64,000 nucleotides of DNA. Origin: Streptococcus vicugnae (GTDB lineage: Bacteria; Bacillota; Bacilli; Lactobacillales; Streptococcaceae). Below the pieces are notes generated by a model. It searched no databases and had not been told where the DNA came from. It was given only the letters and a program-made list of their open reading frames with translations. Below, one piece after another: positions 56,487 to 64,000 of this stretch; position 1 is the first letter of the stretch, and every line of letters begins with the position of its first letter. The stretch is from assembly GCF_016461705.1 (NCBI RefSeq), contig NZ_JAEMHW010000001.1:434001-498000 (forward strand), read 5' to 3'. Both the position numbers and the translations under genes were made by a program.

Positions 56487-58445
56487 TTATTTAAGATCTA
56501 GCAATGCAGCACCTTCAGCAAGTTCACCTTGAGCAACTGGTGTTACTTCTTGGTAGTCAGCTGTGTTTGTCACGATAATCATTGTTGTATCATCAAGACC
56601 TGCTTCTGCAATAGCTGCGCGGTCAAATGTTCCAAGAACATCACCTTTTTTAACTTTTTGGTTAGCAGCAACTTTTTGGTTAAATCCTTTACCAGCCATT
56701 GAGACAGTATCAATACCGATGTGGATAAGGATTTCAGCACCATTGTCAGATTTCAAACCATAAGCATGACCTGTTTCAAAAGCAAGTTGAACAGTACCAT
56801 CAACTGGTGAATAAACTGTGTCACCGTTTGGTTTAATAGCGATACCTTTACCCATAGCACCTGATGAGAAGACTGGGTCATTAACTGCAGAAAGTTCAAC
56901 AGCTTGGCCTGAAAGTGGGCTTACAACTGTTTCTTCAGAAACACCAGCTTGAGAAAGTGCAGTAACTTCTTCAGCTACTTCTTTTGCTTCTTTAGCAGCG
57001 TGTTCATCTAATTCCACTTGAACTTTAGCAGCGTCTGTTGCCTCTGCCACAAAAACTCCTGCTGCTTTTGTTTTTCCGTAGAAGTATGTAAGAGCAAACG
57101 CAATAGCAAAGCTGATTAATTCACAGACGAAGTAAAATGGGATTGAAGATGCATTGATTGAAAGGAATCCTAAGAAACCTGCTGAACCAAGTGAAACAGC
57201 AACCACTTTAACCAAACCAGCTACAGCAGCAGCAACACCTGAACCAACCAAAGCACAGAAGAATGGGAAACGATATTTCAAGTTAACCCCAAACAAAGCA
57301 GGTTCTGTAATACCAAGAAGTGCTGAAACACCCGCAGATGAAGCAAGACCCTTTGTCTTAGAATTTTTAGTCAAGAACCAAATCGCAAATGTTGCCGCAC
57401 CTTGTGCAACGTTAGCCATTGAAGCAACCACAAAGATGAAGTCACCATAACCCACACCTTTTGTCCATGCTGAAAGCAATTGAGTTTCAATAGCCGGGAA
57501 TGATTGGTGAAGACCAGTCATAACGATTAATGAATATGTACCACCAAAGATACCCATTCCTATAAAGCCTGTTGTGTTATACAACCAAACAATTACATCA
57601 GTGATGGCATTAGAAACAACCATCATTACTGGACCAATGACAGTGAACGTCAAGAATCCTGTAATCATAACTGACAATAATGGAGTAAATGTGAAGTCAA
57701 CTGATGATGGAAGTTTTTTGTGGAAGAATTTTTCTAAAACTGATAGCAACCAAACAGCAGCTAAAACTGGGATAACTTGGTAAGCATAGTTTGTTTGTGT
57801 TACATGATAACCAAAGATATTCCAAAATTCAGAAGCACCACCAAGATCTGGCGTTGTCATAATCATACCAATTGCAGCCCCCAAGAATTGGTTAGCGCCG
57901 AAACGTTTAGCAGCAGAGATACCTACTAAAATTGGTAAGAACATAAATGGTGCAGCTGACATCAATTGAATCATTGCAGAAATACCATCAATAGCCGGAT
58001 ACATTTCCTCAATTGATTTTGGACCGAATAATCCTTCAGCTGTCAAGAAGTTACGCAATGCCATCAAAAGACCACCTGCGACAAGTGCAGGAATAATCGG
58101 TACAAAGATGTCTGATAGCAATTTAATCAATGCCATGATTGGATTGAATTTCTTACCACTACTTGCAATTTGTTTCAAATCATCTGTTGAAACTTCCGAA
58201 AGGCCAGTTTCTTTAATTAATTCGTCATAAACAAAATTAACATCACCTGCACCAATGATAACTTGATATTGACCATCAATTTTGAATGTTCCTTTAACAT
58301 CAGGATTTTCATCCAAAGCTTTTTGATCAACTTTCGTATCATCTTTAAGAACAAGACGAAGACGTGTCGCACAATGTGCAGCTGCAACTAGATTGTCTTT
58401 TCCGACTGCTTTAATGACGTCGGAAGCTACCTTACCATAATCCAT
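56487..58445 (-). CDS. scrA: Sucrose-specific PTS transporter EIIBCA (ScrA)
   Basis: ScrA imports and phosphorylates sucrose to sucrose-6-phosphate. The 652-residue protein has three fused domains: EIIB (phospho-Cys25 in [11 protein letters not shown]), EIIC (about 105-470, ten TM helices) and EIIA (phospho-His575 in [12 protein letters not shown]). It is transcribed divergently from scrB. LacI-type operators overlap its -35 and its early transcribed region. AAGGAG precedes the ATG. Confidence 0.95.
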   Translation of the reverse strand: MDYGKVASDVIKAVGKDNLVAAAHCATRLRLVLKDDTKVDQKALDENPDVKGTFKIDGQYQVIIGAGDVNFVYDELIKETGLSEVSTDDLKQIASSGKKFNPIMALIKLLSDIFVPIIPALVAGGLLMALRNFLTAEGLFGPKSIEEMYPAIDGISAMIQLMSAAPFMFLPILVGISAAKRFGANQFLGAAIGMIMTTPDLGGASEFWNIFGYHVTQTNYAYQVIPVLAAVWLLSVLEKFFHKKLPSSVDFTFTPLLSVMITGFLTFTVIGPVMMVVSNAITDVIVWLYNTTGFIGMGIFGGTYSLIVMTGLHQSFPAIETQLLSAWTKGVGYGDFIFVVASMANVAQGAATFAIWFLTKNSKTKGLASSAGVSALLGITEPALFGVNLKYRFPFFCALVGSGVAAAVAGLVKVVAVSLGSAGFLGFLSINASSIPFYFVCELISFAIAFALTYFYGKTKAAGVFVAEATDAAKVQVELDEHAAKEAKEVAEEVTALSQAGVSEETVVSPLSGQAVELSAVNDPVFSSGAMGKGIAIKPNGDTVYSPVDGTVQLAFETGHAYGLKSDNGAEILIHIGIDTVSMAGKGFNQKVAANQKVKKGDVLGTFDRAAIAEAGLDDTTMIIVTNTADYQEVTPVAQGELAEGAALLDLK

Positions 58446-58493
58446 TACAGTACTCCTTTTTTATATAAAATTTTCTTTTTTGTGAACATTTTT

Positions 58494-58507
58494 TGTAAGC
58501 GTTTCAC
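58494..58507. promoter_or_regulatory. ScrR operator candidate O1
   Basis: TGTAAGCGTTTCAC shares the AAGCGTTT core of LacI-family sites and lies shortly downstream of the scrA -10. Confidence 0.5.
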
Positions 58508-58521
58508 TTGATTACATTTAC

Positions 58522-58549
58522 ATTCTATCATAATCAGAATATATGTCAA
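58522..58549 (-). promoter_or_regulatory. scrA promoter
   Basis: On the minus strand a consensus TTGACA (58544-58549), 16 bases and extended TGATAGAAT (-10 at 58522-58527). Confidence 0.8.
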
Positions 58550-58558
58550 GCGTTTATC
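58544..58558. promoter_or_regulatory. ScrR operator candidate O2
   Basis: TGTCAAGCGTTTATC has the AAGCGTTT core and overlaps the scrA -35. Confidence 0.5.
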
Positions 58559-58599
58559 ATATTTTTTTCTTTTTGCGGGAAAATAATTGATTTTTAAGG

Positions 58600-58613
58600 A
58601 GTAAACGTTTACT
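58600..58613. promoter_or_regulatory. ScrR operator O3 at the scrB promoter
   Basis: AGTAAACGTTTACT is a perfect 14-bp palindrome, lying between a TTGATT -35-like hexamer and the TATATT/TATTAT -10 region of scrB. Confidence 0.7.
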
Positions 58614-58652
58614 ATATTATTATAGATAGTTTTTTTACAAAGGAGAAAAAAT

Positions 58653-60092
58653 ATGGATTTACCAAAAGAAGTGCGTTACCGTCCTTATGAAGATTGGAGC
58701 ACCGAAGAATTGGCAAAAATTAACAACAATGTCAAACAATCGCCTTGGCGCACCAGCTATCACATTGAGCCTAAAACTGGATTACTAAATGACCCTAACG
58801 GTTTTTCATACTTTAATGGCAAATATACATTGTTCTATCAAAATTGGCCTTTTGGCGCTGCTCACGGCCTAAAACAATGGGTTCACACTGAATCTGAAGA
58901 CTTGGTTCATTTCCATGAAACTAATGTAGAACTTCGCCCTGACACTAAAAACGATAGCCACGGTGCTTATTCTGGTTCTGCCTATGAAATCGACGATAAA
59001 CTTTTCCTATTCTATACAGGAAATGTACGTGACGAAAACTGGGTACGTGACCCACTTCAAATCGGTGCTTGGATGGATAAAGACCACAAGATCACTAAAA
59101 TGGATGACGTTCTTATCCGCCAACCTGAAGATGCCACAGAGCACTTCCGTGACCCTCAAATTTTCAATTACAAAGGGCAATTCTACGCTATCGTAGGTGC
59201 TCAAAGCCCTGAAAAATCAGGCTTTATTAAACTTTATAAAGCAGTTGATAACAATGTTGAAAACTGGGAAGAAGTTGGCAACCTCGACTTCGGCGGTACT
59301 GGTTCAGAGTACATGATTGAATGTCCAAACCTTGTTTTTGTTGATGATAAACCAGTTCTTCTTTACTGCCCACAAGGACTTGATAAAGCTGAACTTGATT
59401 ACCGTAATATTTATCCAAATACCTACAAAGTATGTCAAGCGTTTGACACAGATGGTGCAAAACTTATTGGAGCTTCAGAAATCCAAAACCTTGATTATGG
59501 TTTTGAAGCTTATGCTACTCAAGGATTCAACGCACCTGACGGGCGTACTTTAGCAGTAAGCTGGATTGGACTCCCAGATGTTGATTACCCAACTGATAAA
59601 TACGATTACCAAGGCGCTCTTAGTCTTGTAAAAGAACTTTCTATTAAAGATGGTAAACTTTACCAATACCCAGTTGAAGCAATCACTTCACTTCGTGCTG
59701 ACTCTGAAGCATTTGCTAATAAATCTGAGACAACTAATACTTATGAATTAGAATTAAATTTCCCTGCAAATCAAAAATCCGAAGTTCTTCTCTTTGCTGA
59801 TGACAAAGGCAATGGACTCAGCTTGACGGTCGATACCAAAGACGGTAAAATTATTCTTGACCGCAGTAAAGCAGGTGTTCAATATGCTACAGAATTTGGC
59901 ACAAGCCGTGAATGCTCAATTGATACTAAAGAAACAAGTGCTAATATTTTTGTAGACAATTCAATCGTTGAAATCTTTATCAATAAAGGAGAAAAAGTAT
60001 TTACTAGCCGTGTCTTCCCTGAAGCTGGCCAAAATGGCATTGTAATTAAATCTGGAGACGTTACTGGTACATACTTTGATTTGAAGTACTAA
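58653..60092 (+). CDS. scrB: Sucrose-6-phosphate hydrolase ScrB (GH32)
   Basis: ScrB cleaves sucrose-6-phosphate to glucose-6-phosphate and fructose. The 479-residue GH32 enzyme has nucleophile Asp47 in GLLNDPNGF, Asp167 in FRDP and acid/base Glu223 in IECPNLV. A beta-sandwich domain follows from about residue 340. It has no signal peptide, so it is cytoplasmic. AGGAGA precedes the ATG and scrR starts one base after its stop. Confidence 0.96.
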   Translation: MDLPKEVRYRPYEDWSTEELAKINNNVKQSPWRTSYHIEPKTGLLNDPNGFSYFNGKYTLFYQNWPFGAAHGLKQWVHTESEDLVHFHETNVELRPDTKNDSHGAYSGSAYEIDDKLFLFYTGNVRDENWVRDPLQIGAWMDKDHKITKMDDVLIRQPEDATEHFRDPQIFNYKGQFYAIVGAQSPEKSGFIKLYKAVDNNVENWEEVGNLDFGGTGSEYMIECPNLVFVDDKPVLLYCPQGLDKAELDYRNIYPNTYKVCQAFDTDGAKLIGASEIQNLDYGFEAYATQGFNAPDGRTLAVSWIGLPDVDYPTDKYDYQGALSLVKELSIKDGKLYQYPVEAITSLRADSEAFANKSETTNTYELELNFPANQKSEVLLFADDKGNGLSLTVDTKDGKIILDRSKAGVQYATEFGTSRECSIDTKETSANIFVDNSIVEIFINKGEKVFTSRVFPEAGQNGIVIKSGDVTGTYFDLKY

Positions 60093-60093
60093 T

Positions 60094-61056
60094 ATGGTAG
60101 CAAAATTAACTGACGTCGCTGAACTTGCTGGTGTAAGCCCGACAACCGTTTCACGCGTTATCAACAATAAAGGTTATTTGTCTGAAAAGACAAAACAAAA
60201 AGTCCAGGAAGCCATGAGAACTTTAGGCTATAAACCTAATAATCTCGCCCGTGGACTTCAGGGAAAATCTGCCCAACTTATTGGACTCATCTTTCCTAAT
60301 ATTAGCAATATCTTTTATTCTGAACTGATTGAATATCTTGAAATCGAGCTATTCAAACATGGGTATAAAACGATTATCTGCAACAGTCAAAATGACCCTG
60401 CCAAGGAACGTGAATATATTGAAATGCTTGAAGCTAACCAAGTAGACGGCATTATTTCATCAAGTCACAACCTTGGTATCGATGATTACGAACGCGTCAG
60501 TGCCCCCATTATTGCCTTTGATAGAAATCTGGCGCCAAATGTTCCTATCATTGCTTCAGATAACTTTGAAGGTGGAAAACTAGCTGCTCGTACCCTTCAG
60601 AAAAATGGTTGTGAAAACATCATTATGATTACCGGACACGATAACACCGATTCTCCAACCGAATTACGTGCTCTTGGTTTCTCATTCCAAATTCCACACG
60701 GTGAAGTTTTCAAAGTTCCTAACAACTTATCCACAATTCGCCGCGAGATGGAAATCAAATCAATTATCGCAAGAAACAGACCTGACGGAATCTTTGTTTC
60801 TGATGACTTAACAGCCATTTTAACAATGAAAATTGCTAAACAATTAGATTTAAAAATCCCAGAAGATCTGAAAATCATTGGTTACGATGGAACATCATTT
60901 ATCGAAAACTTCTTCCCTCAATTGACAACTATCCGTCAACCAATCGATGAAATCGCAAGTCTACTTGTTGACATCCTCCTAAAACGTATCAAAGGAGAAA
61001 AAACAAGCAAAGATTACATCTTGCCGATTTCTCTACTTCCTGGTGGTAGTATTTAA
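60094..61056 (+). CDS. scrR: Sucrose operon repressor ScrR (LacI family)
   Basis: This 320-residue LacI-family repressor has an N-terminal HTH (TDVAELAGVSPTTVSRVINN) with hinge helix and a periplasmic-binding-protein-like effector domain. It is translationally coupled to scrB. In streptococci ScrR responds to sucrose-6-phosphate or fructose and represses scrA and scrB, fitting the three AAGCGTTT/AAACGTTT sites between them. It is also autoregulated by its position behind scrB. Confidence 0.94.
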   Translation: MVAKLTDVAELAGVSPTTVSRVINNKGYLSEKTKQKVQEAMRTLGYKPNNLARGLQGKSAQLIGLIFPNISNIFYSELIEYLEIELFKHGYKTIICNSQNDPAKEREYIEMLEANQVDGIISSSHNLGIDDYERVSAPIIAFDRNLAPNVPIIASDNFEGGKLAARTLQKNGCENIIMITGHDNTDSPTELRALGFSFQIPHGEVFKVPNNLSTIRREMEIKSIIARNRPDGIFVSDDLTAILTMKIAKQLDLKIPEDLKIIGYDGTSFIENFFPQLTTIRQPIDEIASLLVDILLKRIKGEKTSKDYILPISLLPGGSI

Positions 61057-61058
61057 TA

Positions 61059-61097
61059 ACAAAAAGCACAGAGATGCATAAGGTCTGTGCTTTTTGT
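61059..61097 (+). terminator. Terminator of scrBR
   Basis: A perfect 14-bp stem (61059-61072 with 61084-61097) with A/T tracts. Confidence 0.9.
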
Positions 61098-61122
61098 TGT
61101 ATTCTTACCTTTTTAATCAGAA

Positions 61123-61150
61123 AAAGAGAGATGCTACTGCATCTCTCTTT
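61123..61150 (-). terminator. Terminator of efp-yqhY-nusB
   Basis: A perfect 12-bp stem (61123-61134 with 61139-61150) with a TACT loop and T-rich minus-strand tail. Confidence 0.88.
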
Positions 61151-61155
61151 ATGTA

Positions 61156-61584
61156 TTATTCAGTAACAAACTGACTCAATAATCCATTAACGAATTTTGC
61201 TGATGTTTCGTCAGAATATTTTTTAGCAATTTCAATGATTTCATTGACCGCAACACGTCCAGGTGTTTCCTCGAAGTATTTAACTTCGTAAAGACCTAAA
61301 CGAAGCAAAGCTTTGTCAGTCAGTGTTAAACGTTCTAGTGACCAGCCTGATTTTAGGTGTGCTTCGATTTGTTGATCAATTTCTGATTGCAAATCACATG
61401 CACCTTTGACAAGGTTTAAAAGAAATACTGGAACTTGAACTTCTTCGTCTTCTTCAATTTTCTTGTCGTAAGTGTAGGCAAATTCAGCAGCTGCCAAATA
61501 GTCTCCACCAAATTCGAGGCTAAACAGTGCCTGGAAGGCACGTTCACGAAGGTCACGTCTTGAATTTGTAAAGTTATTAGTCAT
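61156..61584 (-). CDS. nusB: Transcription antitermination factor NusB
   Basis: NusB binds boxA RNA with S10 (NusE) and supports rRNA transcription. The 142-residue all-helical protein has [20 protein letters not shown] and [18 protein letters not shown]. It overlaps yqhY by 8 bases, forming efp-yqhY-nusB. Confidence 0.95.
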   Translation of the reverse strand: MTNNFTNSRRDLRERAFQALFSLEFGGDYLAAAEFAYTYDKKIEEDEEVQVPVFLLNLVKGACDLQSEIDQQIEAHLKSGWSLERLTLTDKALLRLGLYEVKYFEETPGRVAVNEIIEIAKKYSDETSAKFVNGLLSQFVTE

Positions 61585-61966
61585 CCAAGAAATCCTCGTC
61601 GAACAATGCTTTCAAATCAGGTTTTGGTGTTTTTTCAGGAACGATTCCTTCAACGTGAATATTTACAGATGAAATAGTCACTTCTGCCATTTCGTAAACC
61701 GCAGCTTTAACAGCTTGTTGAATAGCCATTGAAACAGCAGGAACATTGACACCATATTGAAGATATACGTAGATATCAGCATTAACTGTGCCATCTTCTT
61801 CTGTTTGAAGGTAAACACCTTTACCTAAAACTGTTTTGCTGAAACTATCAGTCATGGCTTTGTTACGAAGTGAGTGAACGCCATCAACTTTTGTTGCAGC
61901 AATACCTGTGATAACTTCTAGAACTCGTGGTGAAATAACAATATCACCGATATTTTCAGTTGTCAT
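61577..61966 (-). CDS. yqhY: Asp23/Gls24 family envelope stress response protein (YqhY)
   Basis: This 129-residue DUF322 protein begins [20 protein letters not shown]; the family has been linked to envelope stress and, for YqhY, to fatty-acid synthesis control. ATG 61966 has GAAAGGA seven bases upstream and is preferred over 61972. Its place between efp and nusB is conserved. Confidence 0.92.
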   Translation of the reverse strand: MTTENIGDIVISPRVLEVITGIAATKVDGVHSLRNKAMTDSFSKTVLGKGVYLQTEEDGTVNADIYVYLQYGVNVPAVSMAIQQAVKAAVYEMAEVTISSVNIHVEGIVPEKTPKPDLKALFDEDFLDD

Positions 61967-61989
61967 AAGCATTTCCTTTCTAATTAAGT

Positions 61990-62040
61990 TTAAGGATTAA
62001 AAAGTAAAGAGAGCGGTGCCCTCTCTACCCGCTCTACTGG
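61990..62040 (-). other. Hairpin region between efp and yqhY
   Basis: GAGCGG and CCGCTC (about 62011-62034) can form a stem, with an alternative AGAGAG/CTCTCT pairing (62008-62026). A partial terminator or processing site is possible. Confidence 0.35.
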
Positions 62041-62045
62041 CAAGC

Positions 62046-62606
62046 TTAGGCACGTGATACGTAAGTACCTTCTTGCGTATTGATTACCAATTTTTGACCG
62101 ATTTCGATGAAGTCTGGTACGTTAACAACAAGACCTGTTTCAAGAGTTGCAGGTTTACCAGAACCAGTAACTGTAGCACCTTTGATTGATGGTTGAGTGT
62201 CAGTAACTGTCAATTCAACTGTTGTAGGAACAGTAACACCGATAACTTCAGTACCGAAGAATTGGATTTTAACTTCTGAGTTTTCAAGGATGTAAAGCAA
62301 TTCTTGTTCTACGTTTACAACTGGAATTTCGTATTGTTCGTAGCTTTCAGTATCCATGAAGTATGCTGTATCATCCATTTTGTAAAGGTATTGTGCAGCA
62401 CGTGTTTCGATGATTGCTTGTTCGAATTTTTCTTCTGGACGGTAAGTTGTATCGAATGTTGAACCAGTACGTACGTCACGAAGTTTCATACGCATAACTG
62501 TGTTACCTTTACCTGGTTTGTGATGGCTTGCTTCGAGAACTTTGATGAGTTTTCCATCAGATGTTACGAAAGTCATACCTGCTCTAAGCTTACTTGCTTC
62601 AATCAT
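62046..62606 (-). CDS. efp: Elongation factor P
   Basis: EF-P rescues ribosomes stalled at polyproline. The 186-residue protein has three beta-barrel domains. The tip loop HHKPGKGNT carries Lys33, the position usually modified, and no EpmA/EarP-type enzyme is encoded in the window. The promoter lies at 62642-62670. Confidence 0.96.
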   Translation of the reverse strand: MIEASKLRAGMTFVTSDGKLIKVLEASHHKPGKGNTVMRMKLRDVRTGSTFDTTYRPEEKFEQAIIETRAAQYLYKMDDTAYFMDTESYEQYEIPVVNVEQELLYILENSEVKIQFFGTEVIGVTVPTTVELTVTDTQPSIKGATVTGSGKPATLETGLVVNVPDFIEIGQKLVINTQEGTYVSRA

Positions 62607-62641
62607 TTATTAATTACCTCTTATAAATTATTTATCACTTC

Positions 62642-62670
62642 ATTTTACCATAAAATACGTTATGGCTCAA
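62642..62670 (-). promoter_or_regulatory. efp promoter
   Basis: On the minus strand TTGAGC (62665-62670), 17 bases and extended TGGTAAAAT (-10 at 62642-62647). Confidence 0.65.
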
Positions 62671-62787
62671 ATCTTTTTAGTCTCTTCGACTAATATCCCT
62701 CTTAACTATTTTAAGCTTCATTGTTAAAAAAATCCAATTTTAATACAATAAATATCTAAAAGTTTATTCAATGGAGATTTATTGGAT

Positions 62788-63009
62788 ATGAAGGTGAAAC
62801 TTGAAAATCTTGGCGGAGAAATTAAGGAAGTTAAAGTTAGCTTTAGTTGGACAATCTTTTTTTGTGCCACTTTTTCGTAAAGATTGGAAATGGTTTAGGA
62901 TTATGATTGGCTCAATCATTGCAGGCATTTTATTAACGCTCTTCTAAAAAATGGTTGGAGAGCAACCTCAGAAGTCGACGAAAAAATTTTAAAAGATAAA
63001 TTGAATTAA
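62788..63009 (+). pseudogene. Decayed small membrane-protein gene
   Basis: Three adjoining fragments in three frames read like one protein. ATG 62788 opens KVKLENLGGEIKEVKV and SFSWTIFF, then the frame breaks in a T7 run (62857-62863). The next frame continues VPLFRKDWKWFRIMIGSI and a TM-like tail to a stop near 62945. A third frame, NGWRATSEVDEKILKDKLN, ends at 63009. Streptococci have small membrane proteins with such a SFSWT...LFRxDWKW head and a NGW-like tail; the middle appears deleted. It is the only plus-strand gene remnant here. Family naming is uncertain. Confidence 0.6.
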
Positions 63010-63013
63010 TACT

Positions 63014-63037
63014 AAAAGCACTCTATCGAGTGCTTTT
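63014..63037. terminator. Bidirectional terminator between the pseudogene and comEB
   Basis: AAAAGCACTC (63014-63023) pairs with GAGTGCTTTT (63028-63037) around TATC. Confidence 0.85.
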
Positions 63038-63043
63038 TAATAC

Positions 63044-63508
63044 TTAATCATCAAAATCATCCATGCCAAGTCTCACTTCTGGGACATCGTGCTGAACGCA
63101 TTCGACACCTTTTTGTTTCATCAATTCGATAGCAAATGGATGCATGCGGTAAGCTGTTTTGTAAGTAATCTTCTTAATCCCTGCCTGAAGAAGCGCTTTG
63201 GTACAGTTGATACACGGAAAATGTGTCACGTAAATTTCTGTGCCTTTGGTTGAGATACCTTCCTTAGCACACTGGATAAGGGCATTCATTTCTGCGTGAA
63301 CGGTACGGATACAATGACCGTCTTCCATTTTATGTCCTGCTTCGCTACAGTTATCAGTTTCAGAAACACCACCATTGTAACCAGTGGCGATGATACGATT
63401 ATCTTTAACCAAAACAGCTCCGACAAAGGCACGATCACAAGTTGAGCGTTTTGAAATCAACTCCGCATTTGCCATAAAATAATCTTCCCAAGAAAGTCTT
63501 TCAGTCAT
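63044..63508 (-). CDS. comEB: dCMP deaminase family protein ComEB
   Basis: This 154-residue cytidine/deoxycytidylate deaminase has zinc site His71-Ala-Glu73 ([11 protein letters not shown]) and Cys99/Cys102 ([10 protein letters not shown]). It makes dUMP from dCMP; the com name is historical. Its start overlaps the upstream membrane-protein gene by 8 bases. Confidence 0.93.
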   Translation of the reverse strand: MTERLSWEDYFMANAELISKRSTCDRAFVGAVLVKDNRIIATGYNGGVSETDNCSEAGHKMEDGHCIRTVHAEMNALIQCAKEGISTKGTEIYVTHFPCINCTKALLQAGIKKITYKTAYRMHPFAIELMKQKGVECVQHDVPEVRLGMDDFDD

Positions 63509-63851
63509 TGTTTTCCTCCTTTTCTACACGATTTTTAAGATAAATTATAATCAGCCCAAGCACAGCAATTGCCATGCAGAAATACGAAGCAATTTTGTAT
63601 ATGCCACCTGTTGCTTCAATAAAAAATGTTAACCCAACAAGTCCAAGCGCAACATAATGAACAATGCCATTAATGCCAAACTGACGTGATTGACTTAAGG
63701 CTGACAAGAAAAGAACAAGAATGAATTCCAAAATGAAATAATTCTTACTGCTTCCCTGCATTAAATCAATAACAAGCGTAAAAGAGAGCATCGCAGATAA
63801 AATCATCGCAAGGATAACTTGTAATTTATCTTTAATAGTCAGTGGTTTCAT
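63501..63851 (-). CDS. Small membrane protein of unknown function
   Basis: This 116-residue protein has four predicted TM segments (about 12-34, 38-55, 62-80, 86-107) and a charged C-terminus ([11 protein letters not shown]). ATG 63851 has AGGAG seven bases upstream. It lies 10 bases after the Xaa-Pro peptidase and overlaps comEB, so it is co-transcribed with both. No recognised domain. Confidence 0.75.
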   Translation of the reverse strand: MKPLTIKDKLQVILAMILSAMLSFTLVIDLMQGSSKNYFILEFILVLFLSALSQSRQFGINGIVHYVALGLVGLTFFIEATGGIYKIASYFCMAIAVLGLIIIYLKNRVEKEENND

Positions 63852-63861
63852 AACATTTCTC

Positions 63862-64000
63862 CTACAAAACAATCAATTCTTTGGGTGCTAAGGTTAAGAC
63901 TTCACAACCATTTTCAGTGACGACAAGATCGTCTTCAATACGAACACCGTATTTGTTATCAAGGTAAATTCCTGGTTCATCCGTAATAGTCATGCCAACT
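63862..64000 (-). CDS. Xaa-Pro peptidase, C-terminal end (5' part outside window)
   Basis: The last 45 codons of an M24B aminopeptidase P/prolidase are present: [30 protein letters not shown], then [11 protein letters not shown] and stop TAG at 63862-63864. The Glu of DEPG and the Glu of RIEDD are metal ligands in this family. The gene runs off the window edge and ends 10 bases before the membrane-protein gene. Confidence 0.9.
   Translation of the reverse strand, partial: VGMTITDEPGIYLDNKYGVRIEDDLVVTENGCEVLTLAPKELIVL

Noticed and set aside
1..64000. CRISPR arrays, insertion sequences, prophage, tRNA and rRNA
   Set aside because: No spaced direct repeats, transposase or integrase reading frames, or recognisable structural RNA were seen in the window.

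Overview
This is a low-GC chromosomal window whose gene content and order fit the genus Streptococcus. The markers are covR/covS, codY, the pncA-codY pair, the gatCAB operon, yqeG-yqeH-yhbY-nadD-yqeK-rsfS, tandem DAHP synthases beside secA, and the divergent scrKA/scrBR sucrose locus between secA and nusB. An intact covS sits next to covR. That argues against S. mutans, which carries an orphan covR, and is compatible with the bovis/equinus or pyogenic groups; the species is inference only. No rRNA, tRNA, CRISPR array, insertion sequence or prophage was seen. Most genes lie on the minus strand.

Layout. 1-5600: replication and regulation genes (dnaI, cut by the window edge, dnaB, nrdR), the covRS two-component system and a DUF177 protein. 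5700-10480: htpX-lemA, then divergent rsmG and the KtrB/KtrA potassium system. 10480-18050: an ECF vitamin-type transporter with a fused dual ATPase, the divergent sstT/brnQ amino-acid carriers, and a divergent oxidoreductase/Rrf2 pair with two clear palindromic operators. 18070-24630: methionine ABC transporter (metINQ), two extra solute-binding proteins, an M20 peptidase and a glutamine-amidotransferase-type hydrolase, with a MET-box palindrome in front of metQ. 24800-36390: housekeeping operons for translation and ribosome maturation (yebC, tmcAL, rsfS, yqeK, nadD, yhbY, yqeH, yqeG, gatCAB). 36560-44460: pncA, codY, an aminotransferase, a membrane glycerophosphodiesterase, a universal stress protein, a HAD/MazG-like fusion and asparaginase. 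44450-46370: a four-gene accessory operon of three small membrane proteins (two of them tandem paralogues) and an XRE repressor, with twin operators around its promoter. 46680-55150: recG, alr, acpS, two DAHP synthases, secA. 55450-61060: sucrose uptake and hydrolysis under ScrR. 61150-64000: nusB, yqhY, efp, a decayed small membrane gene, comEB, a membrane protein and the end of an Xaa-Pro peptidase.

How parts connect. CodY is encoded here, and CodY-box-like sequences lie in front of codY itself, between sstT and brnQ, and, more weakly, before the glycerophosphodiesterase and DAHP synthase genes. This suggests local nutritional control of amino-acid transport and synthesis. The sucrose locus is a complete uptake-to-fructose-6-phosphate route: PTS import, hydrolysis of sucrose-6-phosphate and fructose phosphorylation. 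Its LacI-type operators overlap the divergent promoters.

The best candidates for something undescribed are the DUF2975-like/XRE operon with its flanking operators (44454-46362), the two operators of opposite half-site order in the Rrf2/oxidoreductase region (17453-17537), the unexplained ~230-nt leader before the universal stress gene, and a 23-codon ORF with a good ribosome-binding site near 46529-46600. All regulatory calls are pattern reading by eye; none has been tested by search or experiment.
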